This document shows, piece after piece, positions 1 to 14,369 of a stretch of DNA of 64,000 bases; position 1 is the first letter of the stretch, and each line of letters begins with the position of its first letter. The stretch lies in the NCBI RefSeq assembly GCF_026262505.1, contig NC_067207.1, forward strand, positions 7,386,252-7,450,251, read 5' to 3'. Under the pieces are notes generated by a model. The model saw only the letters and a program-made list of their open reading frames with translations, was not told the DNA's origin and ran no database searches. This DNA is from Trichomonas vaginalis G3 (Eukaryota; Parabasalia; Trichomonadida; Trichomonadidae). The position numbers and the translations under genes were made by a program.

Positions 1-3000
1 TCCTCCGACAGGACACAAAACGGATGACTGACTCTCTTCCTGAAATGCCTCCAAAGCGCAAAGAAACCTGAAAGCTGCAAAAACCACAACATCCCTAGCA
101 ACTCCAGTTCCAGCAAGTACCCACCAAATTAAATACCTAAATCACCTCAAGGTTAGAGATGCGAGTATCCGAATTTAAGCCCTTGGGATGTCATAACCGC
201 TCGTTTTGTAAATTGGGAATAAAATTTTGACAATCCATTTTGTGGATGTAAACGTTACTATCCAAATTTGCTCGCGTTGCCGCCGCATTGTACCAATCCT
301 ACTCGAAATTCATTACGCAGCCCGGCACTCAAAGGCCGGGCATACAATTCACAAAATATAGAGTGAGACTCTTCTAATTTCTTCCAATCACAAAGGAATA
401 TCTAGAAGAGCTCAAACTCTGCTCGAAACACATACGCCAAACCCTGCCAACAATCGTAGCAGGTCTTACCATTTGAGAGCTTCGCTCCGAAGTCTGATGC
501 AGATCCCAACGCGACGAGAGTCTCTCAAGCAACTTCTAATTCGGTACTAGAGTTTCACTCTTATAACTGCAGGCCAATTGAGAGACTTTCGCTCGAAGAC
601 TAATGAAAAATCAGAACCGAGCCAAAAAAATTGCACAAAACAGGCTTGTAATCGAAGCTATAGTATTGATCGTATGATTCGTGCTTGCCAATTATGAGCG
701 ACCTTCGCTCGATGTCTGATATGCAATCAGACATCGATCGAAAGTCACTCAAAAACAGTTTAGACATGTCTATTTTGACGGCATTAAATGATTCATAGAA
801 ATTTGTCTCGTTGTTAATAATACGTGAGCTTATAAATTAAATATAAAAAAAGAAATTTTCTCAAAAAAAAATTGTGTCGCACTGAAAATTTTATCTATAA
901 AATTAGATATGTCATCCAAATAATCATAAATAAATTAAATTCGTGAGTAACACTTGGATAACGAATATGGTACGCCCACCCAACTCTCAAACTTCTCTGA
1001 ATTGGACAAGAGGTATCCCAATCCCAAGACCTAAATCTGAATAAAATGAAATAAGTATACTAAAATATATATTTTATGCTAATAATGACATAAATCGTCT
1101 AAAATTATGGAGAAAATTAAAAATAAAAAATTAAATATATAGAAAAAAATGTTGATTTAATAGAGAATATGGATAATAAAAATAAATATTGTAAAATACT
1201 TATTTAATTAATGAATATTTCAATCACAATTAACCGAATAATCGCCCATTTTTTAGATTCAAATTGGCAGTAAAAAAATAAAATTCCCAAAAAAAAAATT
1301 TTTGGTTTTGAATGGGAAACGATAAGGACGATATGAAAAACCCATATTGGAATTTCGCAATCACTACTCGAATGAAGACTTTGTCTAAAAAATGTACGAA
1401 TAAAACCATTCAAATCATGTAATGGGTCATTCTTCTTTAGTCCTACATTACTTGGTACTGAGGTATGAATTTGCCATCTTTCTATCGAGATAAAAAAATT
1501 ATTTTTTTAACTTACTCAGAAAAAATTTCTTTGTATTATAACAACCATTCTGATACAAACTAAAAGACTTTGACATTGCCAGAAAATGTCGTTTAGAAGC
1601 GCCATAAATAGACCATAACTGACAAATATTGTTATACAATAATCAATATAAAGACCTTTCATCTAATGCACATAAGGTCAGTTCATCTACGAACATTCAT
1701 AAATAACACTCCTGTTTGCTTCTAACAATTGTGCTCTCTCGGTATGTGAATTTGTCTTGGCATGAAAATTAGAAATATCTGAGTCATGAAATATGAAACA
1801 ATGGTTTAAAACCTGGTGTCAAAGTTCTGCTAAATCGTGTCAAAATCATTTCTGTATCCTGCATATAAGAATCGACGTCTACAAACTACATATCTTGTCA
1901 AACTTCTAAACTTCAACGGATACAGCAATATTGTTTGAAACCATAATGAATTGCAACATTACACAAACCTTTGTCTTTATCACTTCTTCTTTCAACAAAC
2001 TCAACCTTTGTCTGTAAAGACGCTTCAAAAAGCCATCTGAGTTAAAACTTTGTGTATCTATACTTTGAATTCAATTGCAAACCTATATATTTCATAATCT
2101 CTATTTGAAGGATAATTACCGGCAGATTTTCTAATTTGTCATATAAGCGGTTCGAAATGAAACCTTCTAACAAGTTGCACCAAAATCTGTGAAGAATGTG
2201 TTCTTACTGTTTCCTTGTGTTTTCCCAATTATAATGAGAGCATTTTCATTTAAGCACTTGATTTTGTAAGAGTGTTCAAACCAACATAAATATACTCATG
2301 AAACCCTTTTCGTTCCCATTTGGCATATAATCTTCTTTGACCAAAGGTCCTAAACCAAGCTCTATAATATTTCTTTCCAATTCTACTTGTTCATATTTAT
2401 ATTCCAGTGAAGATAGAAAGAAGTTTGGAGAAGGTGTATAGAACTTATACCCTCGAACTGAAAAATCTCTAACCTTTGCAATAATATATCCAAACATCTA
2501 ACATCTTCATACAACTTGTACGACTTTTATTTCTTAAGTTTCTGTCTACATCTTGTTCGGACACCCTATTGTTGCTCTTGTTTGTTAAAGACATACATCC
2601 CCCACATTTTTCCATGACATAACCATTCGGGGCAAGTCACCATAAATGACTAAACGTTCAAATCTCGACTGATTGTAATCTCTAAATGGACCACATATTT
2701 CTAAGCTTTGAAGTCAAAAAAACTGGAAACCATTCCTTACCTGTCAATTTTTATAAAAAATAAAAAAATATTATTTTTTATTCTTGACTTTGTTGTGCAT
2801 TGTTGCATTTGTGTTCTTGGAGCTATGTGCTTGTTGAAGTGTTCTTGAATACAATACTTCCAATCCCAGTTTGCATCTTCCCAATTCGAACCTTTCCTCC
2901 GTCATGGGACAAATACATAAGACATAAAATTTAACAGAAACAAAGTTGGCGGCCAACCTAATGTCAACCGTTATACTTCCCCAAAGTGTTTGAGTCACCA

Positions 3001-3879
3001 AGTTGAAAACTGGCATTCGAAATAACAATAGGCAAAACCACAGAGAAAGTATTGTTTATACCCCATAATACTTTGGGTCCATAATATTCGTCGACATCGA
3101 ATAACCAACTTTGAACCTAGAGTTGAAACCAAAATATAAAGTGTGCTAATTCAAATGGAATAGACATCCTTATGACACCTTTTCCTGTTATTAAGGAAAC
3201 GGTTGGTAGTAAAAACCCAGCAAAAATTGTATATAGCTCATACGTTTAATAGTAAACTCAGTCGGACGTTATCCCAAACAAAGTAATCCTGCTCTAAGTT
3301 GCAGACATGTTACAACCTCGTACTAAAGTATTAAATAATCAACAAACCTGTGTGTATATCTGGAGTAAGTACTTCAAAAAGGGAGATTTTTACCCATTCC
3401 ACAACATAAACTTCTGGTGTCAAAAAAGCAAAACAGGCTTTAGTCGTCATTGTGTTTAAGGTAGTTAACACCAATATCGTCCTTGAAGGGACTTTGTAAG
3501 GGTTCGTTGTTATAAAGAAATTATATGACTCAGTTTAGTCGTAATAGTATAAACATATTCCTCTGGCCATTTACTTACAAATAAATTTAATGAAATTGTT
3601 GTGGTTCCGGGGGTTTCCAAAAAAAAAATAAAAAAAATTTTATAACGTCTGGGAAACATATTTAGTTCAACGTTTCACCTCCTTCAAAACGTAAATCTGT
3701 CAATGGCATTATATAAACACCAAACAGCAACTATGTCGGTTCATTTCTTGAGTTATATAAGTCTCCTCCTGTCAAAAAGTTAATAGTCTTCACAAACTTC
3801 ATGAGGTGCAATGAACATATATTCCTTACAGGTTGCGTGTTCTGACCAAGTTTAACCCCATTAAAGCTAAAGGCGGACC
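1..3879. other. Unassigned AT-rich left flank
   Basis: I recognise no intact gene here. Short open stretches occur on the minus strand, for example 2276-2497 and 2771-3028, but none resembles a family I know. The stretch from about 2 kb to 3.88 kb may be a further part of Polinton H downstream of its capsid gene, because H clearly continues leftward to at least 3880. The second copy H' starts only at the equivalent of 3880, so nothing in the window tests this. A 7-bp-stem GC hairpin lies at 320-341. The sequence here has the same rough consensus quality as the rest of the first 20 kb. Confidence 0.4.
471..750. repeat. Three dispersed TTCGCTC repeats with a long imperfect hairpin
   Basis: Related blocks containing GAG..CTTCGCTC(C/G)AAG/ATGTCTGAT begin near 471, 577 and 690, roughly 105-115 bp apart. 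The last one forms an inverted repeat: 696-720 pairs with 726-750 around a 5-nt loop (25-bp arms, about three mismatches). Its inner 12 bp on each side are perfect (709-720 with 726-737). The role is unknown. Confidence 0.6.
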
Positions 3880-4841
3880 AATCTCTCTCGATTGAAGGTT
3901 TGTCCTTCATTGTTGTAGCGTTTCGAATATCTGCAACAGAACTTAGAGTCTCTGCTACCTTCAAGATAGTTTGTTCTTTAACAGAACAATTGTTATACCA
4001 TCTTGCCGTCTTTCGTAATGGTTTCCCCCACTCAACATCTCTGGTCCTTTACCATTGACCAACAACTACTTTGACCTGTTTGTTTGAGTTGGTGAATTAA
4101 CCTCACATCTGCCACCTGCCATTAAACCTTTGAAACACTTACGCCTATTTTTCGGAAATGACAATTTAATTAGAAAATAAAAAGATGGACGTAAATCGGA
4201 TAATCTTATTGAATTGAAAGCAGAACAAAGTTTAATAACTCCACCAAACAATACAAAACATTGACAAATAGTTCTTAACAGACAAACCAATGGAAACTGT
4301 TATAGAAAGCATCTTTGCCTGAACCTAAATATTTTCATAAGCATAGAGGAAAAGTTGGTATAATGAAATGGGTGAAAGCTTCTTAACAGAACAAAAATAT
4401 ATCAAAAACTTACCAGATATTACTAAAGGAAAGTTTATAAACCAAATATGTCAAAACTGGCTACTGTTCAATATTTGACGGAGAAAGTCCAGTTCCAAGA
4501 ACGAACTTACTGACCTGCTCCAAAATCTGCTCAGATGGAACTGTCCGTGATGCCAATCGAGGAGCCCCCCAAGCAGGGTTCACCCGGGTGGAACCGAATC
4601 CTTCAAAACACTTCCCGTGAAAGTGGCTTTGGGGTTTGTAAACGTTCTTTTGGCTCTCTAATGTTCCCGATCCTGGACCGTCCTTCTTCACCAGTAATTA
4701 TTGTATTGAACTGTACCAACATTGAAAATACCACCCATAAAAGTCTCCTGAGTCAGCCAAAATGAACCAGCCAAAGTTAAACGTTCCATTTGGTATATTG
4801 AGTTTTGACCTCTCTGTAATGAGTCCATACTTCACAAATAA
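3880..4841 (-). mobile_element. Polinton H, left piece (capsid 3' end and following gene)
   Basis: This stretch aligns with 57907-58808 of the copy H' in the same order and orientation. It carries the end of the capsid gene (about 4460-4841, minus), the small plus-strand gene region (about 4188-4480) and the minus-strand gene beyond it (peptide SSVADIRN visible near 3900-3950). It is cut off at 4841 by insertion of element A and resumes at 27115. It is a broken fossil copy with many small length differences from H', some probably due to poor consensus quality. Confidence 0.8.
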
Positions 4842-5720
4842 AGTTAGTATCCCTAAGATCGTTCACTGTCTGGGCATGCGCGCACCGTAAACCAACTTAG
4901 CGGTTTTTGACACTTTACGAAACTGTAACCGTATATTTTACAACACAACCATAACACCCAACTTAACCTTAAATATTTACAAAACCATTCTGAACAATAA
5001 ACGACTTCACTAACAATTCACTACCACCTCACTAAATAAAAATAACCTTATTTTTATTTTTTTAAATTTTTTATTTCATTACAAAAGACATTCACGTTAC
5101 AATTTACTATGACTCTTCCCAGAACGTTCCGTGAACTATCAAAAACCTCAAGTAAAACTTGAGAGAACATGCATTTTAACAAGACAGACCCATTGACGAT
5201 GAAAAGAAACCCTGAAATATTATACAATCCCTATGACGACCAAAGTTCATTGCATAATCATCCTATGGTCGCAGAGGAACGAAAACTATTTCAACAAAGA
5301 ACAAAAATTATTTCTGGAGCGATGAAGAAAATTGCCTTATCTACATAATTGCATACTTAAATAAAGCCTACCATATTGTACAAAAAGAAGGTTGACTGGA
5401 TTTGGAGCTCTACATATACTAGTACGAAACGATGGAAACAGAGCCTGTTATACCCCCATACGATAATAGGTACCATGTTTCCATCAAGCATTAAACAAAT
5501 ACATAGTCAGTAAGGGTCTCATTCCCTGTTGAGTAGATATGCTTATATTTTGTCTGTCATAATCTCAAATAAAATAAAAATATATTTAAAAAAAAATAAA
5601 AAATAAACTAAATAATATATCACACACCTCACACGTATGAAAAACATAAGCACAAAAAATAAATTTAGGTAAGTGGTGAATCTCACCTCTTCACCTCTTT
5701 TTTCCACCCTGTTTTACACC
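4842..5720 (+). repeat. Left terminal inverted repeat of element A
   Basis: It matches 26262-27114 in reverse orientation over its whole length. It includes the AGTTAGTAT tip, a long AT-rich run near 5030-5090, a small ORF block (about 5100-5535) and the inner AGATCT-type palindrome at 5675-5687. Many small length differences from the right copy are present. Confidence 0.85.
5667..5710. repeat. AGATCT-type palindromic module, element A left TIR
   Basis: This is the blurred counterpart of the module at 26268-26322: GGTGAATCTCACC flanked by further GGTGA/TCACC units. It lies just inside the terminal repeat, between the small ORF of the repeat and the first interior minus-strand coding stretch. 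Confidence 0.65.
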
Positions 5721-8700
5721 CCGTAATCCCATTGCTTTATAACTTCTCCTTCCCTTGTTCTTCTAATCTTCTCTTCTTTCACGGCCTGTATCCAACTTTG
5801 ACTGTCTTCTTCTTCGTCCCTAATGATACCAAGTTAACTTCCACAGTCAAGGGTCCAAATGGTCTTTCGTAAGGGTTCCAACATTCCATAGGGACGCATA
5901 ACGAAAACTACTGCTACCTGGTGGAGAAGAAACCCATCTTCTTTAAGTTCCATCGACTCATTAAAATGCATTGTTTCAACCTTATAATCCTGGGTCTACA
6001 TCTAAAGTCTTTGCGTGGTTTTGCCCAAACCATCGGGTCCTTTCCTAAAAAGCATTTTCTGACTCATCGCAACCCTAAATGGATCTTTAATTTATGAGTC
6101 CCTATTTAATTTTAATTAACATTCTTGCAAACCCAGCCTCCATCTTCCCCTTTATTTGCATCTAAGTCTTCGAAACCCTTCTCCAACTCATTTTAATTTT
6201 ACTGCGCTCATAAGCCCAAGTCTTGCTCCTAAATGCTAATGCTTTTTCCCAATTGCCCTAAAGCGGCCAACAACCATTACCCATATAAAACATCTCTCTT
6301 CAAATATATCTCATAAAAGTCTCGTACTGGAGAAAGCAAATGAAACATAAAACATCTCACGGCTTCGCCTCACCGCTTGCGGTCATCTAACTTTATTTCT
6401 AATATCATCTATACGCTTCAAAATGTCTGAACATTGCTAACATCTTCACAACAGTTAATGTCATCAATGAATGACCTTCAAGAACAGCTCATTAAATGCA
6501 TTAAATCAAACTCAATAATGAAGTCCATCTTTCCAAGCTTTAGTAGCTACAACATCTTTCATTGAAGAAGGTTCGAAACAATCTTATGTTAAACTTACTG
6601 ACAAAGTGTATATATAATGCTTCGGCGGCGAATACATGTAGTGAAAAGAACCATAATAAGATTCTCAGCAAATTCACTTATACTTGGATTTTATAACATG
6701 TTCTCACGAGACCAAAGCCAACCAATGAACAATCTTTGTAAGCAATCCCTGAACCTTCTACTGTAAACTCGATGTAAACAATTCCAAAGGTCATCATTGA
6801 CATCGTGATCCACTGTATTAAATCATTTTCTTAAAGCAACGTTCATTATCTAACCATGCAATAGCTTGAAGTTTCATTCAAATATACAGTCTGCTTTCAT
6901 TAAATGTAAAACTGACTTTCTTTGCAGAGATGAACTTTAAAACTATTGATTTTGTTTCAAAAAATTATATTGCAGGTAAACTCTGAAGGTAATGGAATCC
7001 TTCCTCAGTCAGCTTTCCGTCAACACCGTTGAAGCTGTATTAAAACTTCATGTCACTCTCCTGATCTAAGTTCACATACAAAACACAGCAACGGAAACTA
7101 ATCTTGCTTCTTGTTTCAATCAATTATATCTCAAAACATTCAAAGTCTTCAATAATATGTTCTGCCTCTGTAATACTTCGAAACCTGTCTATTCAAACTT
7201 TCTCACCCTCCTACAATACTCTACCCAGTGTCTGGATATTCCAATTAATATACTGACTTCTTGTAATTGTAAGTTTCATCATAACAAATTTCATAGAAAG
7301 TCTTTATAATACTCTTGCAGTTAGACTCGTGCTAGTTCTGAACATTTCTGACTTCATTTAATGGAGATAAAATAAGCATTTTAATACATACGTAGATGAA
7401 GACATGAATGTAAACAACAGACAAACTCTCTCGTCTCATTTCTTCCTTCAGTAAGACTATTGAGTCGTTCAAATGTGATTTCTAGTTGAAAATGGGTCAG
7501 AAAGACATTAACCTAATTCTTCATATACTCATAACAGAGCGTTTAAGGAATACGACTCATATATGACCCGAAATCAATATATCAGCAACTTCAGACTCAT
7601 GTACCAAACAGCGAAAACATTTAATGTCAAAAGTTCAAGCTCTGTCCTTAAAGTCCAGACAGTGAACTCATTGATATTCTTCAAACGTTACATTCGACGT
7701 GAAGAGAATATTATGCACATCGTGAATTAGACAGTCAGAACAAAAGACTTCTGAAGGAGATGGAAAGGAATTATTGACAAACACCACTTACGTCAAATAC
7801 TTCAGTGAGTTTACGATATGAAAACGACTTACAAACTACATTCTGTCAAAAACTTCAAAATACCCCCTTCAAAAAATATCCTTCAAATACTTGTTAAGTT
7901 GCGACGACTTTCGCCTGTAAAAAGTTTAAGTGTCAAAAAAACCAAACTCACCATTAGCTAAATCATACTAAAGTCAGACATAATCCGATTTTAACTCGGA
8001 GCAATACTATCAAACATGAGTTTTTAAGCTTTAAACCAATAAACGTCCCAAACTGACTTCGCATCTCAGTTTACTCAAACGCTAGATATGAAAGCTCAAT
8101 TTGAAACAGTCGGTATAACATTACCTTGTGAAGAATTTGGAAGCATATAACCTCATCTCTCTCGTTCATACCTTGAATCATATCATGACAAATGACCAAT
8201 AAAGTCAAAAATATTCCACTGGAAACGACCAAACATTGTTTTAAAAAGTTTAACCTCAATGACTGATGGTAAAACAAATTCCATCATCTCTGTCGCCCCC
8301 CCCCCATTTCTGTAATAATTTTGCCTGTCTTCATGATATCCACTCTCCATCCGTTAATGCGTTTTGAGGAATATCGTTAGAAACTGCTTCTTAAAAATGA
8401 AGGCTTTTCACTTTGAGAGCATAAACTCTATAACTTTCTGCATACTTTATTTTTGAACCTCCTGACCCATCATTGACAGTAAATTTTATAGGCTCCAACC
8501 CTTTGTTCATGTTCCTGCTTTTTCTCCCTAGCCTTTTGTCAGTAAGTTCTACATCTTATAAACACATCCGTCTCAGTGTATTCAACAATATTTTCAATCT
8601 CGTTACTTTACATTCAAACCCTTGTCGATATATGTTCATCTTCAATAAACGATATATAAAGTTTTATCTAATAGAAATGAGAAGCAAATACATCTTAGCT

Positions 8701-10560
8701 GGTGCCGTTAAATGTTCCACTTGAACCAACACAAATTTGACTTCACGACGACAAACAATATGCATAAAAGAAACTATAGTTCCAGAGTGTTTGAAAGAAA
8801 AAGAAACCAGAACTTATAGTCGGGACCTCGTCTGGAGCATGGACGCAAGGGGAATTTATACACAGCTCAAACCTAAACGCTACATCCAATTTAAGTTAGA
8901 GTATCCAACCACTGGACAAATCTTCAAAGAGAAGCCTAAAACGACAACCCTTACAACAATGTTCAAAACAAATCCTCAGAAACGAGACCATTACCTTCTC
9001 ATATACCAAACAAATTTATACCAAAGACGATAAGAAGCTTTTGACAAATCTATAATAAGAACCAAATAATTCTAACAACAGAAAGGACCTTGAAATATAA
9101 TAAGTCACGAAATAACAGAAAAGCAATGGCATTGACTATCTCGACCCCCTGAAAGCGAATCTGTTCAACGCCACCATTCATAAAATAGTAAACAATCCGC
9201 ATCATTGAAACACCAGAACTACAAGGAATGATTATAGTAATAATATTCGAAACAATATACAAAACTTTCCAAAGAATATAAACTTTGTTTGAAATATGTT
9301 TAGTAAATTAGAAGCAGTCAGGTATGGCTCTTTGAGCCCAATCTTGGCAGCCTTCTGCGCCGTCCAGTCAAAAAAATTTCAAAGTTAGCAATTTGTAATA
9401 CTATCCAAAAAACTTCCTTCAACAGTATCGAACTCAATCTTCAATAAGCAAACCTTATCTATTACTTGTGCAGTTCACTAACCACAATATTTTTTTCTGT
9501 TCTCTGACTGAACATAACTAACTCATTTTAAATCAAATACACAACAACCAAATTCAATGACATTAAAATACATAAACATCATACTTAATATTTTTAGCTC
9601 CTGAGTTTCTCTTGTAAGCTGGGCATTTAATAATTTTCTAAAAAAGTCAACTTCAACAGTTCATTCGCACTGTGCTTCATCACAGCTCCCTTGATAAGTC
9701 AACAAGTCTGAAATGCCTATTCTTTCAAATATGAGAACTAATTGCAACCCATCACCTAAATGAGTGCTATAACAGAAACGTTGAATGAACATGAATTGAC
9801 TACATAACAGAAAGACTTATATTTGCACGAACCTTTAACTATTAACTCCTGAATACCTTGACAATAGCTATTTTAGAACTCAATGACAAAACAATTACCA
9901 AAACATATCGTATGGAAACAGATTTCATCTCAATCGTTTTGTCAACACTTCAAAGGAATCGTCATAATGGTAGTGCACCCAAAAGAAGTTGTACTCCTAT
10001 GGACTCATTCTTTGTATCTTAAACTCCTTCGCAGTAACTGAACTCAAAACCCCTGCAAAAGTTTAACAATTATAAGTTTTCTTCGTTAATCCTTGTATTT
10101 AGTACTTTATCAAGGCATTTAACACTCCCAGCTAATGTTTTCCATCTTATATTCTCATTATTGTGAAATCTTATTTCATGCTTCTTTCCACTATTTCAAA
10201 CTCCCATGAAATCTGTCACTCAGTTATAAAACGAATTAACGATAGTGATTGAAAGTCAACCATTCCTGAATGCAAGTGGAATCATATGTAGACCTAAGTT
10301 TTGTTTTGTTATTTTTACTGTCCCTATTCGTTGGTCTGACTTGCAATAGAACAACATTTATTCTCATAAAATAGATATAGCTGCATATGCGTATAACTGA
10401 CAAGCTAAACGTTTAATTTTGTCATACTCCTCCACACTACTGACTAAATATATTGTTATCAAGTGATTGAAATACCTGAGAAATACATAACTTGAGGACT
10501 AATGAAATGTTACCTATTTAACTCCATGCACAGCCATTCATTGTAAAATGGTGAAGTTTG
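5720..10560 (-). other. Element A left interior, unassigned decayed coding
   Basis: Base composition on the plus strand is pyrimidine-rich to about 8.6-9 kb, which in this window goes with minus-strand coding, so genes probably read toward the left terminal repeat. No reading stretch is long or recognisable. A short open plus-strand stretch (8737-9033, 98 residues, Lys/Thr-rich) and a hydrophobic one (8473-8724) are visible but match nothing I know. Two small GC-rich hairpins sit side by side at about 6359-6390. By position this block could hold integrase or other conserved Polinton genes, but I see no motif that proves it. Confidence 0.35.
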
Positions 10561-13500
10561 CAAATGAAAACGACAAACAGTAAGAAGTCTGTTCATGCAA
10601 GCATTAAAAGTTAATCATAACCCAAAAATTCGATACAAGCAACTACACCATTGCAATGCCTTTATTAAAGACGGTGAAATCGTAGAAGTCCGGATTCTAC
10701 GTAAACAGCTGTCAAAACAGTTTACAAAACTTTTAAGCGAATATCTTAATTCAGAAACAACAGAAATAAAAATTTACCAAATATAACAGATCTAAAAGAA
10801 AATTAAATCAAAAACGACAAAACATTATGTACGTCACTTAATATTTAATGACTTATATTCATTAATATTCCCTGGCACCAACTACAGATTGATCCAAACT
10901 CGACGTTTGCAGTACCTTTCAATAAATTACAGCATTAATTGCTTTAAGGTCGACAGAAAATGAATCATTAAAGCGTCATTAATTGAAAATCATTGATTTT
11001 AACTCATTCAATTAAATAACATATAATCATTCCTTAATTCATGCTCTAAAGAAAGGTGAGCAAAAACTAATCATAAAGCGGTGTATGAAATAAAAGCATC
11101 AAAACGACGAAGATTGAATTCGTTAACTTTGACGGTGATAAGTTCGTTAATGACATAAACAATCGGAAAACGAAATTTTAACGGAAAGAATACTTAAAAT
11201 CTCTCAAATGTAGTTGAGTGTCGTTGAAATTGAAAAGAAAATGTGGAATTATTAAGTTTCATCCAACTGAAATTTCATTTTCAGCTCTAGCGAAGCAGGA
11301 ATTAAAATTTTGCTGAAATGGACATCTAACAGAGTGAAATAAAATGCAAATATGGACTTTTTGGGTCAAAACGGGAATCGGGTGAGCTTGTAATGCTGCA
11401 GAGAGAACATTAGGTGAAAACAGGAAATTTGTAGATGGTTGTATAAACCGTTTCAAATGTTTAACAAACACAAAGAATTATTTTGATATACCGATAACAT
11501 ACACTGTCAGATTTTCGACAAGTAGCAAACGAAACCTCGGTTATGGTGTTCTGCGTTGATGAGTTTAGAAGATAGAAACCACGTAACGAACGGGAACGAA
11601 CAGAACAATGAACAACAGGATACTGGTCGGGTTATTCGAGACATTAAAAACGTTAATCCTGAAGTTATGATTTATTTAGAGAGTTAATGATTTCAATTCA
11701 AAAACATTCTATCAACCCTCATGAAGAGAATAAATTAACAGAATATATATTCGTCATTATTGCATGAATTAAGAAGAAAAATTTGAAAAAGGAAATTGGT
11801 GAATATCAAATTAATGTCAGCGATGTATGAATGAAAATAAATTTTGAAACTTCATTATTTAGCAAAAACCGAAAACAGAAATAAAAGTCTTTATGACGTA
11901 ATACCGAATAATGAAAAAGATTAATGAATAATAAGAGTTCTGGCGGAAAGAGTTTAATAGAAAGAAGATGTTAATGAGAAATTAGCCGAAAAAGCAAAAC
12001 AAAAATGAGCTTTAAGCTCTGAGTAAAAGTCAAGAACCGACGTTTCATTAATAACTTCTAGAACGGAACAGATATAACGGACCTATCCATGTATATTTTT
12101 ACACGAAAGTGGATGAAGCGAAGCAAAAATGTTAATGAAAGAAGATATAAATATTATACATTTCTCTAAAGTTATGACATAATCGGTACTGTACATATGA
12201 TTAGCAAAGCACCAAATCATTGTTATACCGGTAAATTATCCTCACTTTCAATTTAATCCGGTTATTAGTTGAAGCCAAGAACTCTACTTGAGAGTAAGTC
12301 AAAAATAACGTTGAAGATGCTATTAAAAAGTAAAAGCCTGACCAAAGTTGAACTCGAAACAATGAACAAAGTTTTGAAAATCCATAAACACAACAATTCC
12401 CGATATAAAATGAACTACCAGCAATGTTTAGAAGTCAGTAAACTGACAAGAACCTATACACATGAAACCTTCAATACTGTAGAGCAGACACATAATATTG
12501 AACTTTGACTTGGGTTCAAAGCACCATTAGAAAATCCAAGTACATACGTAAAAGATTACTCTTATCAATTTTGATAACATTGCAGTGAATATTCGAGATC
12601 AGCCAGATAACTTCTGAACATATGAACACCAACAATGTTAGATAAGAAAACAGACAAAACAGAGCTCAAACATTAAAGACTGAAATAACTTCAAACATTA
12701 ATTCTGTGGTTCTTATGATACGTCAAAATGAACTCAACAAATCATAACAGTTCTGGGTTTCGGTACGTGGCAGCAGATTGAAGACCAAATCTTATACTGT
12801 CTATACCTTCAAACAAATCAAGGAGGTTCGAAGAAAAATTACTGAATGCAAACTTAGCCGCCGCAACACTCATACAGGAGCGGACAAACACAACAGGAAA
12901 TCATTCACATACACTTTCACAACAAAATCCAACCAAGGCTCGGTTAAATTATATCCTACCATTTGTGACGTAACTCGCGATGTATATAGTTCAATGAATC
13001 GCGGCTTGAGCCCTGATAAAATCTTAACTTTAAACATAAATGAGCTTGAAAAGAATATTCGACAACATCCAGGAGTCATTTAAGAAGTTCAATGACGCAA
13101 AGAGTTGGGATTTACTAACAGAGCTGAAGAAAAAGGTTCCTTTGAACAAATAAATGTTTGTACAGCTCAAACAAAAATAAACCCTTAACGACTACCTTTT
13201 TACCAAATTTACTCCAACACTCCTGACCATACCAATGACACTCTCATTCAAAAGAGAAAATGAGGAATAACACCCCATTCCCATCTTCATAAATGTTACA
13301 CTCCGCAACAGCATATGCTATATCCAATGAGAAAAAAGGAACTCGTGAAGTGTAAGAGTTTACAAAAGTTTGTAGCAGAACAAGCCCAAGAACTTTAACA
13401 TCAAACCAAGACAAGAGGCCATACCTCAGCAATGAAATCAAACAGATTTTCTCATAAAGCATACATAACTCACTACACCTACTCTGAAGACCATTAACCA

Positions 13501-14240
13501 AACATACTCGTATCATTAATCGCTTCATAGAAACGCTCAGTAGATTTAAATCAAGAGCGAGACATTTACCGAAATAAACAATGAAACATTTTCTCGAAGT
13601 ATATAATTCCTCAACACATTTTAACAACAGGGACATACAACAAATTCATACACAACAAACAAAAAAGATATACAAAAGAAAACGAGCCAAACACAAAAAA
13701 ATCAGAATCAACACAATTACCCTCCATTGCCTGTACAAAATTCGTTATTTCTGATCGACAAACCGTTGACAAAAGAAAGTTAAGGTAAGTAGAAACTATT
13801 ATATTCGTAGACTCTACGCAAGGTATATGGATATCTATACAAAGCTGCTGAGACTCTATTGGGAAGTTTGTAGAACCTCTGTTTCTCGTCATCAAACTTA
13901 GTTGAAACCGTATAATCGGGCAAACTTGCCTGAAAACCAATTGAGAAACAAAGCGAGGAGTTGGTATTGAAATACTTGGCTATAAACATAAACGAGATGA
14001 CACTTAAAAGTAGATATGAAGGAGGGCGTTTGAGATTTATACCATCTAAGAACTTGAGAGATGTCAAAGCTCAACACATCTGGGACCATTAGAGCGGGAG
14101 TACGGAAAGGACAAAATATACCAGAAAAAGAATACAGAAAATTCTCTAAACTTTTATATAATGTAAATCAGACATGAACGAGAACAGTCATGATATCATT
14201 AATGACCATTTATGTTGGTCATAGAATTACACCAAAAATA
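10560..14240 (+). pseudogene. Element A plus-strand gene remnants, unknown
   Basis: Purine-rich plus-strand coding is apparent. Open stretches at 10595-10786, 12269-12508 and 12778-13083 have the Lys/Asn/Thr-rich composition of real genes in this element. The stretch after 13080 continues with coding-like composition in other frames (peptide SFKKFNDAKSWDLL near 13080). The leucine/cysteine-rich minus-strand frames at 13244-14089 look like antisense shadows. No domain is recognised. The block ends at the palindromic module at 14247. It is broken in many places. Confidence 0.4.
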
Positions 14241-14246
14241 TATTTA

Positions 14247-14290
14247 GGTTGAAGAGGTGAGATCTCACCCGTTTTTTCCTCTTTTTTTCA
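14247..14290. repeat. AGATCT palindromic module
   Basis: A perfect GGTGAGATCTCACC palindrome (14256-14269) is followed by T-rich sequence and an AT-rich tract to about 14370. It separates two plus-strand coding blocks, which fits a boundary role such as 3'-end formation or a promoter. Confidence 0.75.
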
Positions 14291-14369
14291 ACCTACGAAT
14301 TTCAATGATTTCTAAGATAATAAAAATAAAGTAGTTTTATTTTTATTATTTTTTTTTTATTTTGTATGT

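Noticed and set aside
5985-6015. Walker A-like GPDGLGKT on the minus strand, suggesting a packaging ATPase
   Set aside because: The surrounding sequence has no Walker B or other ATPase features and frame quality is poor, so one short match is not enough.
13244-14089. Four minus-strand frames of 63-130 codons
   Set aside because: Leu/Cys/Ser-rich shadows opposite purine-rich plus-strand coding sequence, overlapping each other in different frames.
5720-14240. Retroviral-type integrase expected in a Polinton
   Set aside because: I found no convincing zinc-binding or DDE-spaced block in this rough sequence, so no call is made. A six-frame profile search for Polinton integrase over this interval would decide.
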